In this document: piece after piece, positions 1 through 5,755 of the stretch
Layout: each line of letters begins with the position of its first letter
Position numbering within the stretch: the first letter of the stretch is position 1
Translations under genes and position numbers: made by a program
NCBI GenBank assembly: GCA_938030905.1
Contig: CALHIW010000015.1
Coordinates: 1 to 5,755, forward strand
From: Candidatus Methanomethylicia archaeon
GTDB lineage: Archaea; Thermoproteota; Methanomethylicia; CALHIW01
Length of the DNA: 5,755 bases
Direction: 5' to 3'
The notes under the pieces: generated by a model
What the model was told of the DNA's origin: nothing
Seen by the model: the letters and a program-made list of their open reading frames with translations, nothing else
The model's database searches: none

Positions 1-562
1 ATCCGTGATTTACAGTTCCAGTGTTTACCGTTTTCTTAAAAACATCTTCAATATTTCTTCTTTCATTGGGTATAATATTAGGATTTGCTAGTATGCCGTG
101 TTTATTCATTACAATTGATGAGCCGATCAATGGTGACATAGCTACACTTCCTTTAAATACCTCTATACCCATGCTATCTTCAATCATCCTTATGGCCTCA
201 TCCTCTAGTGAAAAATGAACTAAAGCCCTTTTTTCACTAATTAGTACAATGTTTCCGATAGCTGTCTTTTTTGAGGGCAAAATTATGATGTCTACGTTAA
301 GTGTCTCTTTTATAGTCTGAATTTCATTCTCAAGTACATTATGGGGAAGTATTAAAAGGTCCTCATTACCGCTTATCATTACACCAATTACAGTTACCCC
401 TGCAATATTTGTGAATACTATTTCCTTTATCCTTAGGTTTTCTTTTAATAAATTTATAAACTTCTTATCTGTATCTTTGGGTACTATTGCAAACTTGTCA
501 TTAGCGAAAACATAAACGCCTATATTAGGATTTCCATGAAAGTCAGTAAGATATAACCCCAA
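1..562 (-). CDS. eif6: Translation initiation factor 6 (aIF6), 3' end cut by window edge
   Basis: aIF6 binds the large (50S) ribosomal subunit and prevents premature joining with the small subunit. It is the archaeal counterpart of eukaryotic eIF6. The visible 187 codons are open throughout and show the family pattern: an N-terminal GNPNIGVY segment (about residues 10-17), then recurring 'G..V..N..G.L..P' units of the pentein fold, including AIGNIVLISEK, GSSIVMNKHGILANP and, at the edge, NTGTVNHG. The family is usually about 220-226 residues, so roughly 35-40 C-terminal residues lie beyond position 1. The start is inferred as TTG at 562, because an in-frame TAG lies two codons upstream and the reading matches the family N-terminus. 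A GGGGG run lies 9-13 bases upstream of it. The gene begins 12 bases after the L31e stop, as the last visible gene of the translation operon. Identity is based on family motifs recalled from memory and is firm; the exact start is less so. Confidence 0.95.
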   Translation of the reverse strand, partial: MGLYLTDFHGNPNIGVYVFANDKFAIVPKDTDKKFINLLKENLRIKEIVFTNIAGVTVIGVMISGNEDLLILPHNVLENEIQTIKETLNVDIIILPSKKTAIGNIVLISEKRALVHFSLEDEAIRMIEDSMGIEVFKGSVAMSPLIGSSIVMNKHGILANPNIIPNERRNIEDVFKKTVNTGTVNHG

Positions 563-574
563 ACACTAGTCCCC

Positions 575-853
575 CTACTTTGCAGGAAGTATTTTAATAA
601 TTTGTTTATCTATCTCTTGAATTAGTATTTTAACCTTTCTAAGGGTTTTCTTTTTACCTCTATGCCATAACAGCTCATTTAGTTCTTTAGAAATAATTAT
701 TTGATGATTTTCTGCTTTAAAATGTCGCTTAATATACTTTTTAATGCTTTTTATAGCACTTGGCACTCTATTTGTTCGTGACCACTTAAAAGCTTTTCTT
801 AATGGTAACGTAATGAATTTCTCTCTAGTTATTTTCTCTTCACCACTTGACAT
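575..853 (-). CDS. rpl31e: Large-subunit ribosomal protein L31e
   Basis: This 92-residue basic protein belongs to the 50S subunit, where L31e sits near the polypeptide exit tunnel in archaea and eukaryotes. Family hallmarks are visible in order: TLPLRKAFK (about 15-23), a basic helix ending in KRHFKAE (42-48), the conserved LNELLWHRG (58-66), and the RKVKI beta strand (72-76). The length is normal for the family. The start is ATG at 853, with a purine-rich GGGAAAGG just upstream. It lies 15 bases after the L39e stop and 12 bases before aIF6, so it is clearly cotranscribed with both. The stop is TAG. Nothing is broken or missing. Confidence 0.96.
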   Translation of the reverse strand: MSSGEEKITREKFITLPLRKAFKWSRTNRVPSAIKSIKKYIKRHFKAENHQIIISKELNELLWHRGKKKTLRKVKILIQEIDKQIIKILPAK

Positions 854-868
854 TTACCTTTCCCTAGA

Positions 869-1024
869 CTAAACTTTAAGACTACTTCTTCGCCAATGTC
901 TTAATTTGGGATGTCTCCTAAACTTTCTTGCTGTTTTGGCTATAACCCAAATTGGTACTGGAGCATTTTGCTTTAAAAATTTAGCCAGTTTAAGTTTCTT
1001 GCTTAGTGTTTTATTTCTACCCAA
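869..1024 (-). CDS. rpl39e: Large-subunit ribosomal protein L39e (51 aa)
   Basis: This is a tiny, very basic protein that lines the polypeptide exit tunnel of the archaeal/eukaryotic ribosome. Reading the minus strand from TTG at 1024 gives 51 residues, the usual L39e length. It begins M-GRNKTLSKKLKLAKFLKQ, continues PVPIWVIAKT (22-31) and ends RHWRRSSLKV (42-51), followed by TAG. The PVPIW core and the C-terminal HWRR pattern are diagnostic. TTG at 1024 is chosen over an in-frame GTG at 1033 because GRNK directly after the initiator is the family N-terminus, and because a TGAT motif lies four bases upstream of this TTG, matching other genes here. It starts 15 bases after the PDCD5-like stop. 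It is easily missed by automated calling because of its size and TTG start. Confidence 0.95.
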   Translation of the reverse strand: MGRNKTLSKKLKLAKFLKQNAPVPIWVIAKTARKFRRHPKLRHWRRSSLKV

Positions 1025-1039
1025 AGTAATCACGACCGC

Positions 1040-1381
1040 TTATATTCGTCTAATTCTTATTTCTCGTTTTCCTTCTTCACTAAGCTTTATTAACATCTGC
1101 TTTAGGAAGTCATCTGTTATTGGCGGCTTTAATCTTCCACTTTGAACTAAACGTATTAATTGCATTTCAATCTGCTCTGTTAACTCAGGTTTTATAAGTC
1201 TAAGATTATTTAGTCTTGCCCTTGCCTCTGGGGTTAATATTACTCTCAGCATTGCTTGTTTTTTAGCCTCAATTTCTCTTCTCCTCTCCTCCTCCTGTTG
1301 ATTTTCTAACACTTTTTTCTGTAGTTCTAGCATCTTTCTTCTTTTTATCTCCATTAAATCTACGTCATTATACTCACTCAA
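1040..1381 (-). CDS. PDCD5-family DNA-binding protein
   Basis: This 113-residue protein is the archaeal homologue of human PDCD5 (TFAR19). Archaeal members are annotated as DNA-binding proteins and have a three-helix-bundle core; their precise cellular role is not settled. Visible features are a highly charged N-terminal helix (LMEIKRRKMLELQKK then EEERRREIEAKKQ, about 9-42), the signature LTPEARARLNNLRLIKPE (49-66), an IEMQLIRLVQSGRL helix (71-84), ITDDFLKQMLIKL (88-100), and the conserved basic tail KREIRIRR (105-112). The length is typical. The start codon is TTG at 1381, supported by a near-perfect GGTGAT Shine-Dalgarno four bases upstream. It starts 11 bases after the S19e stop, and its place between S19e and L39e is the standard archaeal order, suggesting a link to translation or growth. 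Family assignment is firm; function is open. Confidence 0.95.
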   Translation of the reverse strand: MSEYNDVDLMEIKRRKMLELQKKVLENQQEEERRREIEAKKQAMLRVILTPEARARLNNLRLIKPELTEQIEMQLIRLVQSGRLKPPITDDFLKQMLIKLSEEGKREIRIRRI

Positions 1382-1385
1382 CTAC

Positions 1386-1391
1386 ATCACC
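1386..1391 (-). promoter_or_regulatory. Shine-Dalgarno of the PDCD5-like gene
   Basis: Read on the minus strand this is GGTGAT, followed by GTAG and then the TTG start. It matches the archaeal 16S 3'-end complement (GAGGTGATC) and decides the TTG start at 1381. Confidence 0.8.
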
Positions 1392-1392
1392 A

Positions 1393-1857
1393 TTACTGAA
1401 AAGCATATTTCCTTAAACTTGGATTCTCCCTTGTAATTTCCCTAAAAATCTTCATAGAAATTCTATCAAGTAAAGCATAGCCGTTTGGTGTTAAAATCCT
1501 TCCTTCTCCTTTGACAGTTCTTACAAGTTCTGCTTTTTCAAGTTGTTGCAGAATTAATCTTATTATCTTTCCTCCAGCTTTTCTAAAATGTCTTGGTCTT
1601 AACCCTGCATTTCTTACTCCTCCATACATTTTTCTCAATTTTTCAATACCAATATGATGATTTAGGTAAATCTTTCTTAAAATAGAGGCTGCTCTGATCC
1701 ACCACCAATCATCATTTTGTGGTAGTCTTTCCCTATGCACTCCTGTTTTAACAAATTTACTCCATGATGGTGGAGATACAGTTCTACAATTATCCTTAAG
1801 ATAAATTGCTAATTCCTTTATTAATTTTTCTGATGGAACATCCTTTACACCTACCAT
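1393..1857 (-). CDS. rps19e: Small-subunit ribosomal protein S19e
   Basis: S19e is a 30S component found in archaea and eukaryotes but not bacteria, needed for small-subunit maturation and built around a winged-helix-like fold. The 154 residues carry the family motifs in order: VKDVPSEKLI (4-13), PPSWSKFVKTGVHRERLP (29-46), DWWWIRAASILRKIYL (50-65), MYGG (77-80), KAGGKIIR (93-100), LQQLEKAELV (103-112) and RILTPNG (120-126). The length is near the family norm, with a short charged tail ending in KYAFQ. The start is ATG at 1857; no Shine-Dalgarno sits at the usual distance, as expected for the first gene of an archaeal operon with a short leader. It is the promoter-proximal gene of the cluster running toward aIF6. 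Confidence 0.98.
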   Translation of the reverse strand: MVGVKDVPSEKLIKELAIYLKDNCRTVSPPSWSKFVKTGVHRERLPQNDDWWWIRAASILRKIYLNHHIGIEKLRKMYGGVRNAGLRPRHFRKAGGKIIRLILQQLEKAELVRTVKGEGRILTPNGYALLDRISMKIFREITRENPSLRKYAFQ

Positions 1858-1893
1858 GAAAAAGCAATATTTATGCTCCTATTTATTTTTTAT

Positions 1894-1905
1894 GTATTAT
1901 AAGTG
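1894..1905 (-). promoter_or_regulatory. Probable TATA promoter of the S19e operon
   Basis: On the minus strand, ACTTATAATAC lies about 40 bases upstream of the S19e ATG. An archaeal TATA box acts about 25 bases before the start site, which would place transcription start near 1872-1876 and leave a leader of only about 15-20 bases. That fits the absent Shine-Dalgarno. The call is by position and consensus only. Confidence 0.5.
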
Positions 1906-1965
1906 TATCATGAATGCTTGTCCTATAATCTCCATTTTGACGTTGTTTCTATGAATTTTTAGCAT
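1897..1965 (-). CDS. Possible 22-codon small ORF (unrecognised)
   Basis: An ATG at 1965 opens 22 codons (MLKIHRNNVKMEIIGQAFMIHL) ending in TAA, preceded by GAGGAATAA, a plausible Shine-Dalgarno six bases or so upstream. The ORF ends inside the S19e TATA box. I recognise no family. An ORF this short occurs readily by chance in AT-rich DNA, so this is a weak candidate; transcription through the S19e promoter is another possible role. Confidence 0.12.
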   Translation of the reverse strand: MLKIHRNNVKMEIIGQAFMIHL

Positions 1966-2010
1966 TTATTCCTCATTAATCCATGTTATTTAGCACATAT
2001 ACTACTGCCT

Positions 2011-2214
2011 TCATAACATGAATACATGACGTACTTTCATTTCTCCTCGTATATGACATATGATTATTGAATAGTTTAGTTCATCCTTAATGTATATTTT
2101 CTTCACTAAGTTTCTAATACCTAAACTATATACTTCATACTTAATTAGCATTCTATATGTTGCTCTACATTGATAAATATCATCAGTTAATACAGTTATC
2201 TTAGGGCTGTACAT
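2011..2214 (-). CDS. Hypothetical 67-aa protein (uncertain)
   Basis: A minus-strand ORF starts with ATG at 2214 and ends with TGA. The product is rich in isoleucine, tyrosine, valine, lysine and arginine, with no clear signal peptide, membrane segment, metal-binding cysteine pattern or family motif that I recognise. Points in favour are a strong TATA-like sequence about 33 bases upstream of the ATG (2243-2254), giving a predicted start site just before the ATG, and a same-strand position ahead of the S19e operon. Points against are no Shine-Dalgarno at the spacing used by neighbouring genes, a short length that chance could produce in AT-rich DNA, and no recognisable homologue. It could be a lineage-specific gene, a decayed remnant, or a non-coding transcript. 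I suggest no function. Confidence 0.3.
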   Translation of the reverse strand: MYSPKITVLTDDIYQCRATYRMLIKYEVYSLGIRNLVKKIYIKDELNYSIIICHIRGEMKVRHVFML

Positions 2215-2242
2215 ACCCCGTAATCTTTTTAATGGATACTAT

Positions 2243-2254
2243 ATTTATATAAAT
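2243..2254. promoter_or_regulatory. Palindromic TATA-like box, possibly bidirectional
   Basis: ATTTATATAAAT is a perfect 12-base palindrome resembling a strong archaeal TATA box. On the minus strand it lies at a suitable distance to start transcription around 2220, just ahead of the 67-codon ORF. Because it is symmetrical, direction would depend on the flanking BRE, which is not decisive on either side. The plus-strand direction would give an RNA starting near 2273. Confidence 0.4.
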
Positions 2255-2410
2255 TGGCAGTATTACAAATCCATAATATAAGATGTCTTTTTAATAGAAG
2301 TTCAAACAACATGAATCCTATTTCTAGAACCTAGTACCTATAATAGTATCATCAACCATGTAACCTTAACATTCCTCTACTAAGTTCAAATAGGAAGCTC
2401 AAGATCTAAA

Positions 2411-2441
2411 CTATAGTATAGGGCATAACTTCTATAGTATA
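2411..2441. repeat. Direct repeat CTATAGTATA, 21-base period
   Basis: The 10-mer CTATAGTATA occurs at 2411-2420 and 2432-2441, so the copies start exactly 21 bases apart, about two turns of B-DNA. Each copy contains a CTATAG palindrome. This arrangement resembles a pair of binding sites on one face of the helix, upstream of the gcvPA promoters. An operator role is inference. Confidence 0.4.
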
Positions 2442-2470
2442 AGCTTAAAATATTTGAAGCCATATTAGAT

Positions 2471-2490
2471 AAAAAGAAGTATATATGTAA
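2471..2490 (+). promoter_or_regulatory. BRE/TATA-like promoter upstream of the 13-codon ORF
   Basis: An A-rich BRE-like stretch (AAAAAGAAG) runs directly into GTATATATGTAA. This layout predicts a plus-strand start near 2508-2512, about 30 bases before the short ORF at 2543 and about 180 bases before gcvPA. It could serve a leader ORF, a long gcvPA leader, or both. Confidence 0.4.
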
Positions 2491-2542
2491 GCACCATAAT
2501 AATAGGAATAAATCCTTCTTCCCCCTTATCTATGGTGAAACA

Positions 2543-2584
2543 ATGGCTAAGTTATTAGGTTTGTTAGGGAGAGAGTCTAAATAA
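2543..2584 (+). CDS. Possible 13-codon leader ORF (unrecognised)
   Basis: ATG at 2543 opens MAKLLGLLGRESK followed by TAA. It is preceded by a good Shine-Dalgarno, GGTGA, four bases upstream of the ATG, and by a well-formed promoter at 2471-2490, so it has better initiation signals than gcvPA itself. The peptide is too short to assign. It might be an upstream leader peptide in the gcvPA transcript or the intact 5' end of a decayed gene. I know of no described leader peptide for archaeal gcvP, so a regulatory role is only a hypothesis. Confidence 0.2.
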   Translation: MAKLLGLLGRESK

Positions 2585-2602
2585 AGCCAAAGTTCACAAG
2601 GC

Positions 2603-2613
2603 ACATATAAATA
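2603..2613 (+). promoter_or_regulatory. Probable TATA box of gcvPA-gcvPB
   Basis: ACATATAAATA is a good archaeal TATA match and the closest one upstream of gcvPA. It predicts transcription start near 2632-2636, giving a leader of roughly 60 bases to the ATG at 2693. A purine-rich, A-rich stretch follows it. Support is by consensus and position only. Confidence 0.5.
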
Positions 2614-2692
2614 CCTAAGGTAAGAAATAAAAAGTAAAAAATAATAAGTAGACAAAGTATTAATCTATATCTAAAGAGCATTGATGATTCCT

Positions 2693-4081
2693 ATGTATGG
2701 GCATCCCTATATACCTAATTCATCCAAAAAAATAACAGAGATGATGATACAAAAGATGAATATATCTTCCATAGATGATTTGTTCGCAGATATTCCGCAG
2801 GAGTGCATTCTTAAAAGACCACTTAATATTCCCCATATTGAATCAGAAATTGAATTAATAAAGTATTTTAAATCTGTGCTTTCCAGTAATTTGTGTTTTC
2901 ATGATATGTGCATCTTCTTAGGAGCTGGTTGCTGGCCACATTATATTCCACCTATAGTTAAAAGCATAGTTAGTAGAGCTGAATTTCTTACAGCTTACAC
3001 TCCATACCAACCTGAGATAGCTCAGGGCATACTACAAGCTCTTTTCGAGTATCAATCTATACTCTGTGAATTAACAGGCATGGAGGTGGCAAACGCATCA
3101 ATGTATGATTGGCCAACAGCGCTAGCTGAGGCTGCTCTTATGAGTTACAGAGTAACTAATAAAAAAACATTTATAATTCCATACATAATTCATCCTGATA
3201 GGAAATCTGTTTTAAAAACATATACTGAGCCTCATGGTATTAGATGCGTTGAGGTAGCGTATGATAAGGAAAGAGGCGTTTTAGATCTAGATGATTTAAA
3301 ATCTAAATTAAATGATGATGTTTCAGCTGTTTATGTAGAGCTTCCTTCATATTTTGGTTTTATTGATGACCAAGTCTATGATGTAAGTGATATGGCACAT
3401 AGTAAAAATGCTTTATTTATTGTAGGTGTAGATCCAATATCGCTTGGAATATTAAAAGCTCCTGGAGATTATGGTGCAGATATAGTAGTTGGCGAGGCTC
3501 AACCGTTGGGTAACCCCCTAAATTTTGGAGGACCATTAATTGGTATATTTGCATGCAGAGATGAACCTAAATTAATTCGAAATATGCCAGGAAGACTTAT
3601 AGGTATAACTACAACAAAGAACGATTCTGATAGAGGTTTTACATTAGTTCTTCAAACGCGTGAACAACATGTAAGACGGGAAAGAGCAACATCTAACATA
3701 TGCACTAATGAGGCATTATGTGCTATCGCCGCGGTCTGCTATTTATCAGTACTTGGAGGATACGGCCTCAAAAAACTTGGTGAAACTATACTATATAAAA
3801 CATCATATGCTATTAAGAAATTTAATAGTTTAACTAACGTTAAGGCTCCATTATTTAAGAATACCCCTCATTTTAAGGAGTTCGTAATAAATGTTGATAA
3901 CACCGGCAAGAGTATTACATGGGTACATAAACAATTATTAAGAAAAAAAGTACATGGAGGGAAGATAATAACGAATGAGTACCCTGAGTTTGGAGAGTCT
4001 GCAATATTTTGCTTTACAGAGCTTCATTCAAATGACGATATAGATCTACTTGTTAATCTTCTTGAAGAAATTTTGAGATGA
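2693..4081 (+). CDS. gcvPA: Glycine dehydrogenase (decarboxylating) subunit 1, P-protein alpha
   Basis: This is the N-terminal half of the glycine cleavage system P-protein. With GcvPB it decarboxylates glycine on PLP and passes the aminomethyl group to the lipoyl arm of H-protein, feeding one-carbon units to tetrahydrofolate or an archaeal equivalent. Motifs, numbered from 2693: GAGCWPHYIPP (about 77-87), AYTPYQPEIAQG (about 102-113), NASMYDWPTALAEA (134-147), GVDPISLGILKAPG (from 245), GEAQPLGNPLNFGGP (from 267), MPGRLIGIT (from 298) and REQHVRRERATSNICTNEAL (from about 324). The PLP lysine is absent, as expected for this subunit. Length is 462 residues, normal for the family. Possible starts are TTG 2681, ATG 2684 and ATG 2693; I favour 2693 because MYGHPYIPN matches the family N-terminus and TGAT lies four bases upstream. 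It ends five bases before the preferred gcvPB start. Confidence 0.97.
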   Translation: MYGHPYIPNSSKKITEMMIQKMNISSIDDLFADIPQECILKRPLNIPHIESEIELIKYFKSVLSSNLCFHDMCIFLGAGCWPHYIPPIVKSIVSRAEFLTAYTPYQPEIAQGILQALFEYQSILCELTGMEVANASMYDWPTALAEAALMSYRVTNKKTFIIPYIIHPDRKSVLKTYTEPHGIRCVEVAYDKERGVLDLDDLKSKLNDDVSAVYVELPSYFGFIDDQVYDVSDMAHSKNALFIVGVDPISLGILKAPGDYGADIVVGEAQPLGNPLNFGGPLIGIFACRDEPKLIRNMPGRLIGITTTKNDSDRGFTLVLQTREQHVRRERATSNICTNEALCAIAAVCYLSVLGGYGLKKLGETILYKTSYAIKKFNSLTNVKAPLFKNTPHFKEFVINVDNTGKSITWVHKQLLRKKVHGGKIITNEYPEFGESAIFCFTELHSNDDIDLLVNLLEEILR

Positions 4082-4083
4082 TA
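4075..4083 (+). promoter_or_regulatory. Shine-Dalgarno of gcvPB, inside the gcvPA stop
   Basis: GAGATGATA matches the archaeal Shine-Dalgarno GAGGTGATC at seven of nine positions, and its TGAT core is four bases before ATG 4087. It contains both the gcvPA stop codon and the alternative ATG 4078, so it favours 4087 as the true start and suggests translational coupling. Confidence 0.6.
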
Positions 4084-4086
4084 ATT

Positions 4087-5616
<1,530 letters not shown>

Positions 5617-5755
5617 TTTAGCTTTGTGGCTTAATTTTTTATTGTTTGGGTTTTCTTTGATTTTGTGGTTTCTTTTTGTCTGTTGTTTATAGGTTTATTG
5701 GTATGTTGTATATGTATGTTTTAGCTGTTGGTTTCTTTTATGTTTTCCATTTTGT
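5617..5755. other. T-rich, C-poor 3' flank, no gene seen
   Basis: By my hand count these 139 bases hold about 86 T, 29 G, 15 A and 9 C, a strong strand asymmetry unlike the rest of the window. Reading the T-rich strand gives hydrophobic strings without an initiator; the other strand gives Lys/Asn/Gln/Thr-rich strings interrupted by stops. Related words recur (TGGTTTCTTTTT near 5667, TTGGTTTCTTTTA near 5729). Confidence 0.5.
5629..5680 (+). terminator. Probable T-rich terminator after gcvPB
   Basis: Beginning 13 bases after the gcvPB stop are successive T runs (TTAATTTTTTATTG, then GGGTTTTCTTTG, GATTTTGTGG and TTTCTTTTTG). Archaeal RNA polymerase terminates at runs of T without needing a hairpin, and no clear hairpin is seen here. 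The series suggests several staggered 3' ends. Confidence 0.55.

Larger units (their letters stand above)
2215..2680. other. Divergent intergenic region upstream of gcvPA
   Basis: No protein gene of convincing length lies in these 466 bases on either strand. The region holds the palindromic TATA box, short repeated words (AAGTTCAAA at 2298-2306 and again at 2382-2390), a CTATAGTATA direct repeat, a second promoter-like element with a 13-codon ORF, and the probable gcvPA promoter. I see no tRNA fold, C/D-box pair, CRISPR repeat or transposase fragment. Confidence 0.6.

Noticed and set aside
21..218. Plus-strand 65-codon ORF
   Set aside because: It lies wholly antisense to the well-supported aIF6 coding sequence and shows no family features; its hydrophobic look comes from reading the complement of codons for polar residues.
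1022..1033. GTG at 1033 as the L39e start
   Set aside because: It would add three residues before the usual family N-terminus and lacks the TGAT motif at the right spacing; TTG at 1024 fits both.
906..1145. Plus-strand 79-codon hydrophobic ORF
   Set aside because: It is antisense to L39e and the 3' part of the PDCD5-like gene, both firmly identified. The apparent membrane character is an artefact of the complement of lysine-rich coding DNA.
1974..2013. 12-codon ORF (MKAVVYVLNNMD) overlapping the end of the 67-codon ORF as ATGA
   Set aside because: Too short, with no Shine-Dalgarno of its own; chance occurrence is the simplest explanation.
2340..2360. C-box-like TTGATGA on the minus strand
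   Set aside because: The first base does not fit RUGAUGA, and no CUGA D box or second C'/D' pair lies at a suitable distance.
2378..2398. tRNA T-loop-like GTTCAAAT
   Set aside because: The flanking five-base segments do not pair, and no anticodon or acceptor stem could be found around it. AAGTTCAAA also occurs at 2298-2306, again without a stem.
2585..2610. Frameshifted continuation of the 13-codon ORF as a decayed gene
   Set aside because: Alternative frames after the stop give only short basic peptides before new stops, with no recognisable family, so a pseudogene call is not supported.
2620..2692. Glycine riboswitch upstream of gcvPA
   Set aside because: Glycine riboswitches are known mainly from bacteria, and the AT-rich leader shows none of the conserved paired, G-rich core.

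Overview
The window is AT-rich archaeal chromosome. It carries archaeal/eukaryote-type ribosomal proteins (S19e, L31e, L39e), the archaeal form of initiation factor 6, a PDCD5-family protein, archaeal TATA-type promoters, frequent TTG starts and a two-subunit glycine decarboxylase. L39e reads PVPIWVIAKT in the middle and ends in LKV, which from memory is closer to the Sulfolobus type than to euryarchaeal versions. A Thermoproteota-like, probably thermophilic organism is therefore my best guess, but the species cannot be fixed from this window.

Left half (1-1857, minus strand): a compact translation operon read right to left as S19e - PDCD5-like - L39e - L31e - aIF6. Gaps are about 11-15 bases and aIF6 runs off the left edge. 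This order is a well-known archaeal cluster, which from memory usually continues with rpl20e/LX, prefoldin alpha and ftsY. Three of the five genes start with TTG.

Middle (1858-2680): an 823-base divergent intergenic region, long for a compact archaeal genome. It holds the S19e promoter, a possible 67-codon gene on the minus strand behind a palindromic TATA box, a 21-base-period direct repeat, a possible 13-codon leader ORF with promoter and Shine-Dalgarno signals, and the likely gcvPA promoter. No tRNA, CRISPR or mobile element is visible.

Right half (2693-5616, plus strand): gcvPA and gcvPB, the two subunits of the glycine cleavage system P-protein, adjacent and almost certainly cotranscribed. 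The PLP-binding lysine is in GcvPB. The partner genes gcvT, gcvH and the lipoamide dehydrogenase gene are not in the window. The last 139 bases are extremely T-rich and C-poor and probably act as a terminator region.

Overall these are conserved housekeeping genes and I see no clear new defence or mobile system. The most useful new observations are a uniform TGAT-N4-start ribosome-binding pattern that resolves several start codons, the small-ORF candidates in the divergent region, the two-helical-turn direct repeat, and the T-rich tail.
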